From Anaerostipes sp. (GTDB lineage Bacteria > Bacillota > Clostridia > Lachnospirales > Lachnospiraceae), in the NCBI RefSeq assembly GCF_018381315.1, contig NZ_JAGZSD010000008.1, forward strand, positions 62,001-126,000: a stretch of DNA of 64,000 nt. The letters run 5' to 3'. The notes under the pieces are model-generated. The model was not told the DNA's origin, did not search any database, and was given only the letters and a program-made list of their open reading frames with translations. The translations under genes and the position numbers were made by a program. Below are positions 1 to 8,556 of this stretch, in pieces. Every line of letters begins with the position of its first letter. Position 1 is the stretch's first letter.

Positions 1-692
1 AGCTGGTCATTTTTTGCAATAATATGTATTAATTTTTTAAAGGATGTCTTTTCTTCTTTTACAGCCTTTACATTATCGGCTGACTTTACATTAAACACTG
101 TGACCGCTATGGTGATAACAAATACTGCTGTAATAATATATGCAAAGTATGAATATCCTTTTTGTGCATCCCCTTTTCCAAGGAAATCCATGATCTGAAG
201 GCCAAATCCTCCGACAATCAGGGATCCTCCGATGGATGCAAAGATTCTCGGTATGACAGCTACCCGGTCCCGCTCTGATTTATCACTGGTCAGATTGGGA
301 AGCATGGACCAATAGGGAATATCCATGATGGTGTATGTCATGCCCCACAGAATATACATGACGGCTGCAAACACATACAGGGCAGTCCCCGAAAGCCCCC
401 AATTTGTAAACAGACAGGCAAACACAGCTGCATTCACCAAAGTTCCCACAGCCAGCCATGGCCTGAATTTTCCCCATCTGGTCTTTGTATTGTCAACGAC
501 CATACCCATGCCCAAGTCATTAACAGCATCCCAGAACTTTGCAAAAAAGAACAGGCCTCCCACAAATGCCGCCGATACTTTCAATACATCCGTAAAGTAT
601 ACCATTGCATAAGTAAAGATTACTCCGCAGATCATATCCTTTCCCAATGCTCCAATTCCGTAGCTATATTTTTCTCGCGCTGACAGCTTCAT
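1..692 (-). CDS. GPH-family sugar:cation symporter, N-terminal half (cut by window start)
   Basis: Integral membrane symporter of the glycoside-pentoside-hexuronide family (MelB/LacS/XynP group), which takes up sugars with Na+ or H+. About 230 N-terminal residues are present; family members run to 450-480, so the C-terminal half lies outside the window. The start MKLSAREKYSYGIGALGKD has an AGGAGG site that overlaps the stop of the upstream EIIA gene. Hydrophobic helices are followed by the family signature FWDAVNDLGMGMVVDNT and then TRWGKFRPW, the characteristic loop after helix 2. Substrate cannot be told from the sequence. It is co-transcribed with the EIIA gene, which suggests inducer-exclusion or LacS-like control by phosphorylation. 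The family call is firm; the sugar is unknown. Confidence 0.9.
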   Translation of the reverse strand, partial: MKLSAREKYSYGIGALGKDMICGVIFTYAMVYFTDVLKVSAAFVGGLFFFAKFWDAVNDLGMGMVVDNTKTRWGKFRPWLAVGTLVNAAVFACLFTNWGLSGTALYVFAAVMYILWGMTYTIMDIPYWSMLPNLTSDKSERDRVAVIPRIFASIGGSLIVGGFGLQIMDFLGKGDAQKGYSYFAYIITAVFVITIAVTVFNVKSADNVKAVKEEKTSFKKLIHIIAKNDQ

Positions 693-705
693 ACTATCCA
701 TCCTC

Positions 706-1176
706 CTATTTTTTTACGATCAATAAATCTTCGTTGGCTTTTACTTTTCCCGCCTTCAGCACCTCAATGTTGTCCTTTTCCACGTCAGCAAATACAATCG
801 GTGTTGCCTCCGAAAGTTTTTTCTTTTTTAAAAGACTGCGGTCAAATTCCAGCAAAAGCTGTCCTTTGTTTACAAAGTCTCCAGGTTCTACATATATATG
901 AAAGCCTTCGCCTTTGAGCTGATTTGTATCGATTCCCACATGAATCAGATATTCATGCCCTGACTTTGTTTCCAGACCGATCGCATGACGTGTGGGAAAT
1001 GTAAAGTTTATTTTTGCATCGGACGGTGCAAATACTTTATCACCTGATGGAAAAATAACAGCCCCGTCTCCCAGAAGCCCTTCGGCAAATGCCTTGTCCG
1101 GCGTCTCTTCCAAGGGCCTCACTTCACCGTCCATCGGACATCCGAACACTTCTTTTCCTTTTGAAAATAATGCCAT
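706..1176 (-). CDS. Stand-alone PTS EIIA-Glc domain protein
   Basis: Phosphocarrier domain of the glucose-type PTS family (Crr-like), 156 residues. It accepts phosphate from HPr and passes it to EIIB or regulates transporters. The two family histidines are visible, in RHAIGLET and in the active-site motif HVGIDTNQLKGEG. I chose the start MALFSKGKEVFGCP because it has a GGAGGTAAG site; the longer reading frame to 1269 has no ribosome site. No EIIB or EIIC gene follows. The next gene is a GPH symporter 13 bases downstream. In LacS such an EIIA domain is fused to the transporter, so this protein may act in trans on that symporter. That last step is inference. Confidence 0.92.
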   Translation of the reverse strand: MALFSKGKEVFGCPMDGEVRPLEETPDKAFAEGLLGDGAVIFPSGDKVFAPSDAKINFTFPTRHAIGLETKSGHEYLIHVGIDTNQLKGEGFHIYVEPGDFVNKGQLLLEFDRSLLKKKKLSEATPIVFADVEKDNIEVLKAGKVKANEDLLIVKK

Positions 1177-1224
1177 TTTCTTACCTCCTGAATATTTCTT
1201 TTTTCTTCCATCGATGTTGATTAA

Positions 1225-1230
1225 ATTATA
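1225..1230 (-). promoter_or_regulatory. Candidate -10 box of the EIIA/symporter operon
   Basis: TATAAT on the minus strand, about 50 bases upstream of the EIIA start. The hexamer 17 bases further upstream (CTGGAA) matches the -35 consensus poorly, so an activator may be needed. Confidence 0.4.
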
Positions 1231-1270
1231 ACATCCGGATATACTTTTTCCAGATGGTTTTGTGTGCATA

Positions 1271-1297
1271 ATATGTCCAAATGTTAGTTATATGTTG
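1271..1297. repeat. Copy 1 of a 27-bp repeated motif in the divergent EIIA/MATE intergenic region
   Basis: Direct repeat of 27 bases with core TCCAAATGTTA, matching 1409-1435 at 22 of 27 positions. It lies just upstream of the EIIA promoter region and could be an operator. The 362-base gap between the EIIA and MATE genes holds only this pair of motifs, the two promoters and the inverted repeat at 1450-1489. Confidence 0.45.
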
Positions 1298-1408
1298 TTT
1301 TTAACAAAACTTTCTCTTTAACAAGGCCTATTTTATACATTTTTATATACATCAAAGCAAATTTATCAATATTCTTGATCTTTTTTCATAAGTCCAAACT
1401 TTGTGTAA

Positions 1409-1435
1409 ATATATCCAAATGTTATATATTTGTTA
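1409..1435. repeat. Copy 2 of the 27-bp repeated motif
   Basis: Second copy of the TCCAAATGTTA-cored motif, in the same orientation as 1271-1297 and 138 bases from it. The pair could bind one regulator of the sugar-uptake operon through DNA looping; function is inferred only. Confidence 0.45.
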
Positions 1436-1449
1436 ATCCGCTCAACTGC

Positions 1450-1489
1450 ATCCTTCAAAGTGCTTCCGGGTAGACGCACTTTGAAGGAT
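1450..1489 (+). promoter_or_regulatory. Perfect 14-bp inverted repeat over the MATE promoter (probable operator)
   Basis: Arms ATCCTTCAAAGTGC (1450-1463) and GCACTTTGAAGGAT (1476-1489) are perfectly complementary around a 12-base centre. A promoter TAGACG (1471-1476), 17-base spacer, TATACT (1494-1499) overlaps it. No T-run follows, so it is not a terminator. A dyad over the -35 box is typical of a repressor operator controlling a drug exporter. Confidence 0.6.
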
Positions 1490-1538
1490 ACGATATACTG
1501 AAAAGAGAATGATTTTTAGGAACAGAGGCGCATTTTAT

Positions 1539-2903
1539 ATGGAAAATAAGACAAATGATTTTACAAAAGGAAGTGTAACGAGAAATATTATAAACCTGGC
1601 TGTACCTATGACTTTGGCTCAGCTTATCAATGTTCTGTACAGTATTGTTGACCGCATCTACATCGGAAGGATGGGGACAGATGCAGCGCTTGCCCTGGGT
1701 GGTGTGGGAATTACCTTCCCCATCATCACAATCATTATGGCTTTTGCCAATCTAATCGGTATGGGCGGCGCCCCTCTGTGTTCTATAGAGCGTGGAAAAG
1801 GAAATCAAAAAAAAGCTGAGGAGATTATGGGGAATTCATTTTTCCTCCTAATCGTCCTGGGCCTTCTTCTTACATCTGTAATTCTTATTTTTAAAAAGCC
1901 TGTTATTTATGCGTTTGGAGCCAGCCATGCCACGTTCCCATATGCGGACAGCTATATTACAATCTACCTGCTGGGTTCTGTATTTGTAATGATCGGTCTT
2001 GGAATGAACAGCTTTATCAACTCACAGGGTTTTGCAAGAACAGGCATGCTGACGGTTTTAATCGGCGCGGTTCTGAATATCGTTTTAGATCCCATTTTTA
2101 TTTTTGTCCTGCACCTTGGTGTCAGGGGCGCAGCTCTGGCAACCATTCTCTCCCAGTTTATTTCTTCAGTCTGGGTCCTTCTGTTCCTTTCCGGCAAAAA
2201 GACCATTTTAAAACTGAAGATTGAAAATTTCAAACTGAAGCTGCCGCTTGTAAAACAGATCGCTGCTCTGGGCCTGTCCGGATTTACCATGTCCATCACC
2301 AACAGCATTGTCCAGATTGCCTGTAATGCTACACTGCAGATCTACGGCGGAGATCTCTACGTGACAGTCATGACCATCTTAAACTCCATCCGGGAAGTTA
2401 TTACCATGCCGGTAACCGGCATTACCAACGGTGCACAGCCGGTACTTGGTTATAATTACGGTGCTGAACAGTACACCAGAGTCAAGCAGGCCATCCGTTT
2501 TATGACACTTGCCTGTATAGGCTACACCTTTTTTGTTTGGGGAATTCTGCTTCTGGCACCGCACTTTTTTATCCATATATTCAACAGCAGTCCGGAAATT
2601 ATCGCAAAAGGAGTTCCGGCCCTGAAGCTCTACTTCTTCGGGATTTTTATGATGTCTCTTCAGTTTTCAGGCCAATCCACGTACATTGCACTGAACAAGT
2701 CCAAACAGGCCATTTTCTTTTCTATTTTCCGAAAAGTAGTGATCGTTCTGCCTCTGACCGTCTGCCTGCCAATGCTGTTCGGTCTGGGGGTCAACGGCGT
2801 TTTTATAGCAGAACCAATTTCCAACTTTATCGGAGGAGCGGCCTGCTATGCCACCATGCTGCTCACCGTCTTCAGAAAATTGAAACCGCCGGCAGACGTA
2901 TGA
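1539..2903 (+). CDS. MATE-family efflux transporter
   Basis: Multidrug/toxin extrusion protein of 454 residues, an inner-membrane cation-coupled antiporter. The family opening is present (FTKGSVTRNIINLAVPMTLA, then a helix-2 region with NVLYSIVDRIYIGRMG), as are the glycine-rich loop NLIGMGGAPL and the second-half motif TNGAQPVLGYNYGA. About twelve hydrophobic helices can be traced. The start MENKTND has a weak upstream site (AGAGG); an in-frame ATG at 1509 is possible but adds a hydrophilic tail. It is transcribed alone and its promoter lies on an inverted repeat. Substrate unknown; many clostridial members of this group export cationic drugs. Confidence 0.92.
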   Translation: MENKTNDFTKGSVTRNIINLAVPMTLAQLINVLYSIVDRIYIGRMGTDAALALGGVGITFPIITIIMAFANLIGMGGAPLCSIERGKGNQKKAEEIMGNSFFLLIVLGLLLTSVILIFKKPVIYAFGASHATFPYADSYITIYLLGSVFVMIGLGMNSFINSQGFARTGMLTVLIGAVLNIVLDPIFIFVLHLGVRGAALATILSQFISSVWVLLFLSGKKTILKLKIENFKLKLPLVKQIAALGLSGFTMSITNSIVQIACNATLQIYGGDLYVTVMTILNSIREVITMPVTGITNGAQPVLGYNYGAEQYTRVKQAIRFMTLACIGYTFFVWGILLLAPHFFIHIFNSSPEIIAKGVPALKLYFFGIFMMSLQFSGQSTYIALNKSKQAIFFSIFRKVVIVLPLTVCLPMLFGLGVNGVFIAEPISNFIGGAACYATMLLTVFRKLKPPADV

Positions 2904-2980
2904 ATTTTTTCACTTTGCGTGCATCCTGTACGGAGTGCTTTTTACTGCACAGGGGATTCTGAAGGAATTTTCTATACAGC

Positions 2981-3014
2981 AAAAAAAGGCTTTACCGTCT
3001 CAGGTAAAGCCTTT
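2981..3014 (-). terminator. Intrinsic terminator of the aminotransferase operon
   Basis: Perfect 12-bp stem AAAGGCTTTACC (2985-2996) and GGTAAAGCCTTT (3003-3014) with a 6-base loop, followed on the minus strand by a run of seven T. It may also slow transcription from the convergent MATE gene. Confidence 0.85.
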
Positions 3015-3033
3015 CTGAATTTATGTTTCATAT

Positions 3034-4302
3034 TTATTGTTCCAGCAGTTTCTGAATTCCCGCCTTTTTTACACAGACACAGAATAATTCCATTGCCTGT
3101 TCTAATTCTTCCACTGCAGGATATGTAGGAGCAATCCTTAAGTTGCTGTCCTTAGGATCCTTTTTGTACGGATAGGTAGCTCCGGCTCCGGTAAGTACAA
3201 CGCCTGCTTCTTTTGCCAGGCGGACCACTTCCTTTGCACAGCCTGGATATACATCCACTGACACAAAGTATCCTCCCTTCGGCTCCTCCCATGATGCAAG
3301 TCCGGTTCCTGCAAGCTCTCTGCTGAGATACTTAAGAACGGTCTCAAACTTCGGCTTCATACAGCCGGCCAGAACCTGCATATGTGCTCTCAGTCCTTCT
3401 GCATTTTTAAAGAACTGTACATGACGCAGCTGGTTTACCTTGTCATAACCGATGGTCTGGGCACCCATTACTTTTTTGATTTCCCTGATGTTGTCATCAC
3501 TGGAAGCGATCAGGCTGACACCAGCTCCCGGGAAGGTGATCTTTGATGTAGAGAAGAAATAATATGGGCGGTTCTCAGTGCCTGCCTCCCGGCATGCATC
3601 TAAAATGTTCTTTACTTTTACGTCTTCAAAGACAGGATGCACACCATAGGCATTGTCCCAAAATATCCTGAAGTCTTTCGCGGCAGTCTTCATGGAAGCC
3701 AGTCGGTCTACTGTCTTGTCACTGTAACAGATACCCTGGGGATTGGAATACTTCGGAACACACCAGATTCCCTTTATGGACTCATCATTTCCGGCAAGTT
3801 CTTCTACTATGTCCATATCCGGGCCTTCTTTTGTCATAGGAACCGGGATCATTTCTACACCCAGTGTCTCACAGATCGTAAAATGACGGTCATATCCGGG
3901 ACTCGGACAGAGGAACTTTACTTTGTCCAGCTGTCCCCATGGTTTTTCTCCCATAGTGCCAAATACAAACAGACGCATCATTGCGTCAAACATTAAGTTA
4001 AGGCTGGCATTTCCCCCGACGATCAGATTCTCAGCTTTAATATCAAGAAGTTCACTGAAAAGTTCCTTCATTTCCGGAATCCCGTCTAAGACGCCATAGT
4101 TTCTGACATCCATCCCTGCCTTGGTATGATAATCCGTCATCTCTTTCAGCATGCCGTTGGCATGGTCAATCTGGGACGGTGCAGGCTTTCCTCTTGACAT
4201 ATCAAGACTTAAGTTCCTGCTTTTCAGTTCCTCATACTCCCTGTCTGCTGCTTCCTTTGCCTGTTCCAATTCTTCCTTTGACATTTCCGCGAATTCTGCC
4301 AT
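3034..4302 (-). CDS. Type Ic aspartate aminotransferase (PLP-dependent, fold type I)
   Basis: Cytoplasmic aminotransferase of 422 residues, most like the clostridial/actinobacterial aspartate aminotransferase group (PF12897), transferring the amino group of aspartate to 2-oxoglutarate. Visible landmarks are MSRGKPAPSQ near residue 45, NASLNLMFD, the SPGYDRHF segment, FWDNAYGVHPVF, and the PLP-lysine segment FFSTSKITFPGAGVS (Lys in TSK). The start MAEFAEMSKEEL has an AAAGGA site; the longer frame from 4332 would overlap gpsA. It is the last gene of der-plsY-gpsA-aminotransferase, 14 bases after gpsA. Substrate specificity is inferred from the family. Confidence 0.85.
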   Translation of the reverse strand: MAEFAEMSKEELEQAKEAADREYEELKSRNLSLDMSRGKPAPSQIDHANGMLKEMTDYHTKAGMDVRNYGVLDGIPEMKELFSELLDIKAENLIVGGNASLNLMFDAMMRLFVFGTMGEKPWGQLDKVKFLCPSPGYDRHFTICETLGVEMIPVPMTKEGPDMDIVEELAGNDESIKGIWCVPKYSNPQGICYSDKTVDRLASMKTAAKDFRIFWDNAYGVHPVFEDVKVKNILDACREAGTENRPYYFFSTSKITFPGAGVSLIASSDDNIREIKKVMGAQTIGYDKVNQLRHVQFFKNAEGLRAHMQVLAGCMKPKFETVLKYLSRELAGTGLASWEEPKGGYFVSVDVYPGCAKEVVRLAKEAGVVLTGAGATYPYKKDPKDSNLRIAPTYPAVEELEQAMELFCVCVKKAGIQKLLEQ

Positions 4303-4316
4303 AGCTTTGTCCTTTC

Positions 4317-5333
4317 TTATTCTTCTTCCCATTTCAGATTTGTATGTTCTTTCTTGCGTTCCCTGAGCAGCAGATCTGCCACTGCCTCTTTCGGGTCCTT
4401 CTCCTCAAAGAGCACTTTGTTGACTTCCTCGATGATCGGAACATTTACATGATTCCGTCTTGCAAGCCCAAGGGCAGCCTTCGCCGAATATACACCCTCT
4501 ACCACCATCTTGACTTCGTCCATAGCTTCTTTCGGGGAATATCCCTGACCCATCAAAAGCCCGGCTTTCCTGTTTCGGCTGTGGACACTGGTACAGGTAA
4601 CGATCAGGTCACCGATGCCGGTCAGTCCTGTAAATGTCTCAATCTTTCCTCCAAGGGCTGCTCCGAGCCTGGTAAGCTCTGCGATTCCTCTGGTCATCAA
4701 TGCAGCTTTTGTATTGTCGCCGTATCCCAAACCGTCTGTGACGCCGGCCGCGAGAGCGATGACGTTCTTTAACGCTCCTCCAAGTTCAATTCCCATAATA
4801 TCCGGGCTTGTATAAACACGGAATACTTCATTCATGAACAGATCCTGCAGCATAACAGCTACACTTTCCTTCTTGGCGCCGACAACACAGGTGGTAGGAA
4901 GCTTTCTTCCCACTTCCTCTGCATGGCTTGGTCCCGAAAGCACACAGACAACAGCGCCCGGAATCTCCTCCTCAATAATCTCCGTCAGCGTTTTAAAGGT
5001 CTCATCCTCAATACCCTTTGCCACATTGACAATGACCTGTCCTTCTTTTATAAAAGGAGCCATCCGCCCTGCCATAGAACGGACTACCGGAGACGGTACA
5101 GCCATAACAATAACATCTCTGCCGGTGAGGGTTTCCTCGAGATCACCGCTCACCTTCACATTTTCAGGAAGCTTCACTCCAGGAAGTTTGTCTTTCTGCT
5201 CTCTTTCCTTCATAAGCATGTCAATTTCCTTAGGGTCATGAGACCACAGTGTCACTTCATGCCCATTGTTCGCCAGCAGAACAGCCAAAGCACTTCCCCA
5301 GCTTCCTGCACCGATTACGCTTACCTTCTTCAT
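4317..5333 (-). CDS. gpsA: Glycerol-3-phosphate dehydrogenase [NAD(P)+]
   Basis: Reduces dihydroxyacetone phosphate to sn-glycerol 3-phosphate, the backbone of membrane phospholipids; cytoplasmic, 338 residues. The N-terminal dinucleotide fold is clear (VIGAGSWGSALAVLLANNGH). VNVAKGIED, SGPSHAEEV and the catalytic-domain segment ELGGALKNVIALAAGVTDGL are the standard family motifs. Length fits the family. It follows plsY by nine bases, so substrate maker and user are adjacent in one operon. Confidence 0.97.
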   Translation of the reverse strand: MKKVSVIGAGSWGSALAVLLANNGHEVTLWSHDPKEIDMLMKEREQKDKLPGVKLPENVKVSGDLEETLTGRDVIVMAVPSPVVRSMAGRMAPFIKEGQVIVNVAKGIEDETFKTLTEIIEEEIPGAVVCVLSGPSHAEEVGRKLPTTCVVGAKKESVAVMLQDLFMNEVFRVYTSPDIMGIELGGALKNVIALAAGVTDGLGYGDNTKAALMTRGIAELTRLGAALGGKIETFTGLTGIGDLIVTCTSVHSRNRKAGLLMGQGYSPKEAMDEVKMVVEGVYSAKAALGLARRNHVNVPIIEEVNKVLFEEKDPKEAVADLLLRERKKEHTNLKWEEE

Positions 5334-5342
5334 AGTTTCCTC

Positions 5343-5969
5343 CTAACGTTTTACCTTCTGTCCAAGCTTGTTTTCCGTTCCGTGAATCAGCCGGTCAATG
5401 TTTGCCCTATGCCGCCAGACTGCCATTGCGGTGAATACACATCCCACTGCCACCAGCTGCCAGTCATCCGGGCTGCTGAAATATAATATAAAAGGAATCA
5501 CCAGCACCATACAAATGGAGCCCAGTGATACATATCTGCTGATTCCCGTTACTACAGAGAAGATCAGCAGACAAAGGAGTCCCAGCCTCCAGTCAAATGC
5601 AAAGATCACTCCTCCTGTAGTAGCGATTCCCTTTCCGCCCTTAAAGTGCAGGTAAAAAGGAAAATTATGCCCGATGACCACTGCAAAACCGGTCACCAGC
5701 CAGAGCGTAGCCTCATGGGCCATGCCGCCGAATTGTGGAATCAGTATGTATCTCGCAGCGTTGACTGCGATAAGCCCCTTCAGGGAGTCTCCCAGGAAAG
5801 TCAGCAGTGCCGCTGTCTTTCCCAAAGTCCGGAGTGTATTGGTAGTTCCTGAATTTCCGCTTCCGTAATTCCTTATATCAATGTGATTGATCTTTCCAAT
5901 GATGTATCCTGTCTGAATGCAGCCCAGCAGATATCCCATCGCCAGGCAGAGAAAAACACAAAGGACCAT
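5343..5969 (-). CDS. plsY: Glycerol-3-phosphate acyltransferase PlsY
   Basis: Membrane enzyme of 208 residues that transfers an acyl group from acyl-phosphate to glycerol 3-phosphate, the first step of phosphatidic acid synthesis. The three PlsY motifs are visible: NYGSGNSGTTNTLRTLG, GHNFPFYLHFKGGKGIATT and a final loop after YVSLGSI. Five hydrophobic helices can be traced. The start ATG shares one base with the der stop codon (TAATG), indicating translational coupling. gpsA, which supplies the glycerol phosphate, follows directly. Confidence 0.96.
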   Translation of the reverse strand: MVLCVFLCLAMGYLLGCIQTGYIIGKINHIDIRNYGSGNSGTTNTLRTLGKTAALLTFLGDSLKGLIAVNAARYILIPQFGGMAHEATLWLVTGFAVVIGHNFPFYLHFKGGKGIATTGGVIFAFDWRLGLLCLLIFSVVTGISRYVSLGSICMVLVIPFILYFSSPDDWQLVAVGCVFTAMAVWRHRANIDRLIHGTENKLGQKVKR

Positions 5970-7291
5970 TACTTCTCCTTCCTTTCCCGAGCAATGATGT
6001 GAATCGGGGTTCCCCGGAATCCAAAGGTATTCCGAATCTGATTTTCAATATATCTGGTATATGAAAAATGCATCAGCTGCCTGTCATTGATAAATACAAC
6101 AAATGTCGGCGGTTTTACTGATACCTGTGTCATATAGTAAAGCTTCAGTCTCTTTCCTTTATCTGACGGCGGCTGTTTCATCGCCACTGCCTCAGCCAGA
6201 ATCTCGTTCAGCACTCCGGTCTGCACCCGCATAGCATGGTTTTCGATAACCGCGTCAAGTGTATCAAAGATTTTAGGAAAACGCTGTCCGGTCTTTGCAG
6301 AAATAAAAACCAGTTCTGCATAGGACATGTAAGCTAAAACTTCACGGATTTTGTTGGTAAACTTGTAGATCGTCTTGTCATCCTTCTCCACAAGATCCCA
6401 TTTATTCACCGCAATAATCATCCCTTTGCCGCGCTCATGGGCAATCCCTGCGATCTTTGCATCCTGTTCCGTGATGCCTTCTGTGGCATCAATAACCAGA
6501 ACTGCCACATCACACCTCTCCACGGCAGATACTGTACGGATCACACTGTAGCGCTCCAGTTCTTCCTTGATCTTGTTCTTTCTTCGGAGTCCTGCCGTAT
6601 CAATGAACACATATTCTTTGCCGTTCTTTTCAATGACTGTATCAATGGCATCTCTTGTGGTTCCTGCGACGTCAGAAACTATGACCCTTTCCTCGCCAAG
6701 CATCTTGTTGATAATAGAAGATTTGCCCGCATTCGGTTTTCCGATGATGGCAATCTTCGGCCGTTCATCTTCCTCTTCCTCCAGAGCCTCCGGATCGCAG
6801 TGCTCAACTACTACATCCAGCAGATCACCGAATCCCAGCTTAGAGTTTGCAGAAACCGGATGGGGATCACCCAGTCCCAAATTGTAAAATTCGTAGGTAT
6901 CCGCCAAAAACTTATCATAGTTGTCCACCTTGTTGACTGCCAGGACAACCGGCTTTTGTGAACGTCTCAGCATGTCCGCAACCTGAAAATCGGCATCCAC
7001 CAATCCCTGTCTTACGTCCACCAGGAAGATGATAACATCGGCTGTCTCTATGGCGATCTGTGCCTGCTCCCGCATCCTGGAAAGGATAACGTCTCCTGAA
7101 TCCGGTTCGATTCCTCCTGTGTCAATCAGTGTAAAATTATAATTCAGCCAGGTAATGTCCGCATATATCCTGTCTCTGGTCACTCCGGGGGTATCTTTGA
7201 CAATCGAAATATTCTCTCCCGCAAGTGCGTTAAACAGCGTGGATTTCCCCACGTTCGGCCTTCCCACAATTGCTACTATCGGTTTACTCAT
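5969..7291 (-). CDS. der: Ribosome-assembly GTPase Der (EngA)
   Basis: Essential tandem GTPase for 50S subunit maturation, 440 residues. Two G domains are present, with P-loops GRPNVGKSTLFN near residue 9 and GKPNAGKSSIIN near residue 183; switch motifs DTPGV and DTAGL and the specificity motifs NKVD and NKWD are intact. The C-terminal KH-like domain ends in GFRGTPIHIIARERKEK, as expected. It starts the der-plsY-gpsA-aminotransferase operon and has its own promoter at 7340-7368. Confidence 0.98.
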   Translation of the reverse strand: MSKPIVAIVGRPNVGKSTLFNALAGENISIVKDTPGVTRDRIYADITWLNYNFTLIDTGGIEPDSGDVILSRMREQAQIAIETADVIIFLVDVRQGLVDADFQVADMLRRSQKPVVLAVNKVDNYDKFLADTYEFYNLGLGDPHPVSANSKLGFGDLLDVVVEHCDPEALEEEEDERPKIAIIGKPNAGKSSIINKMLGEERVIVSDVAGTTRDAIDTVIEKNGKEYVFIDTAGLRRKNKIKEELERYSVIRTVSAVERCDVAVLVIDATEGITEQDAKIAGIAHERGKGMIIAVNKWDLVEKDDKTIYKFTNKIREVLAYMSYAELVFISAKTGQRFPKIFDTLDAVIENHAMRVQTGVLNEILAEAVAMKQPPSDKGKRLKLYYMTQVSVKPPTFVVFINDRQLMHFSYTRYIENQIRNTFGFRGTPIHIIARERKEK

Positions 7292-7339
7292 GTTTATTTC
7301 CTCTCTGTATGGAATCTTTCTTCCTAAAACTTCCGTTTG

Positions 7340-7368
7340 ATTATAAAATAATCTTTCCCACTTGTAAA
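7340..7368 (-). promoter_or_regulatory. Sigma-A promoter of the der operon
   Basis: TTTACA (7363-7368), 17-base spacer, TATAAT (7340-7345) on the minus strand, about 50 bases before the der start. Confidence 0.65.
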
Positions 7369-7406
7369 GATCATATAATCCGGACTATGTGTCCATTATA
7401 TCATAT

Positions 7407-8225
7407 TCATAGGACAATGAATGCCCCTAAATTTCCGCGCCTGCCCCTGGTTGCCCGGTGTGAAAATAAATAATCACTGTTGCAGCAGGTACACAAATCC
7501 GTAAGATCCAAATGCTCCGGCAGGATTCCTGCTTCCGTTAAAATAATTTCATTTGCTTTCCACAGATCCAGCTGATACTTTCCGTTTCCCTTTTCATCCA
7601 GGAACTCTTCTCTCGGATGCCCGGAAAATTCTTTTATAAACTGTTCTGCCACATCGCCGCTGACCTCATAACATTTCCTGCAGATAGAAGGTCCCACAGC
7701 AGCTACAATATGTTCCGGACAGCATCCGTATCCGTCCTCCATATTTTTCACCATTTTGGCACCGATTCTTCCGACCGTTCCTTTCCATCCGGAATGAGCC
7801 AGCGCCGCCACCTTTTTCACCGGATCATAGAAAAATAAAGGTACACAGTCCGCATATCCGGTATACAAAGGAACTCCCGGTACATTCGTCACTAATCCGT
7901 CCATATCTGTCATGATCTTTCCGCAGTCACTCTCCCCGACTCTTTTTATCTGCGTCCCATGAACCTGATTTGAAAACACAAGCTTTGTGTGGTCAAAACC
8001 GACAGCTTCTCCGATCCTCCGAAAGTTTTCATCTACTGCTTTCTTATCGTCTCCCCTTGTATAACTTAAATTCATGGATGAAAACATCCCTTCACTGACG
8101 CCTCCCGCTCTTGTCGAAAAGCCGTGGACAACTCCTGCCTGATCCAGCTTTCTGAATGTCAGGTACGGAACATTTCCTTCATGCAGTTTTGTAGAATGAT
8201 TTTCGTTTGATTTTTTAAAATGCAT
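7407..8225 (-). CDS. pgeF: Peptidoglycan editing factor/purine nucleoside phosphorylase (laccase-domain, YfiH family)
   Basis: Cytoplasmic copper/zinc-binding protein of the YfiH/LACC1 family, 272 residues. Family members act on purine nucleosides, and E. coli PgeF prevents misincorporation of amino acids in peptidoglycan precursors. The conserved metal and active-site segments are present: GFSTRAGGVSEG, NQVHGTQI, YADCVPLFF, AHSGWKGTVG and VGPSICRKCYEV. The start lies inside the end of the yraN gene (11-base overlap), so the two are translationally coupled. It is the last gene of the long rimM-to-pgeF gene group. Confidence 0.93.
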   Translation of the reverse strand: MHFKKSNENHSTKLHEGNVPYLTFRKLDQAGVVHGFSTRAGGVSEGMFSSMNLSYTRGDDKKAVDENFRRIGEAVGFDHTKLVFSNQVHGTQIKRVGESDCGKIMTDMDGLVTNVPGVPLYTGYADCVPLFFYDPVKKVAALAHSGWKGTVGRIGAKMVKNMEDGYGCCPEHIVAAVGPSICRKCYEVSGDVAEQFIKEFSGHPREEFLDEKGNGKYQLDLWKANEIILTEAGILPEHLDLTDLCTCCNSDYLFSHRATRGRRGNLGAFIVL

Positions 8226-8556
8226 TTTTTATCACCCTGATCTTCTTTCCTAATATTTCTACCACATCAAACCTGGCCGGTACCGGGAACAGACTGCGGG
8301 AGTATAGATAATACTCTGCAGTTCTGCGGATTCTCTGCTGTTTCTTTGCATTAACCGCTTCAGACGGATATCCGTATTCTGCGTTTTTCCGATATTTCAC
8401 TTCAATAAACACAAGATATTCTCCGTCCCGGGCAACAATGTCAATCTCCCCGCGTCTGGAATAGAAGTTCCGCTCCAGAATCTCATATCCCTGGGACACC
8501 AAAAACCGGCACGCAGTCTCTTCCTTCTCCATCCCGGTTTTTCTCTGATTTCTCAT
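8215..8556 (-). CDS. YraN (UPF0102) family endonuclease-like protein
   Basis: Small protein of 113 residues with the Holliday-junction-resolvase-like fold of the YraN family. The PD-(D/E)XK-type core is visible as GEIDIVARDGEYLVFIEVK, where the Asp, Glu and Lys residues match the nuclease pattern. Cellular role is not established for this family. It sits between rnhB (4-base overlap) and pgeF (11-base overlap), its usual place in Firmicutes. Confidence 0.93.
   Translation of the reverse strand: MRNQRKTGMEKEETACRFLVSQGYEILERNFYSRRGEIDIVARDGEYLVFIEVKYRKNAEYGYPSEAVNAKKQQRIRRTAEYYLYSRSLFPVPARFDVVEILGKKIRVIKNAF

Noticed and set aside
1388..1408. A third copy of the TCCAAATGTTA motif
   Set aside because: Only the core GTCCAAA matches; the rest differs.
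4923..5486. Plus-strand frame of 187 codons
   Set aside because: Antisense shadow of gpsA and plsY.
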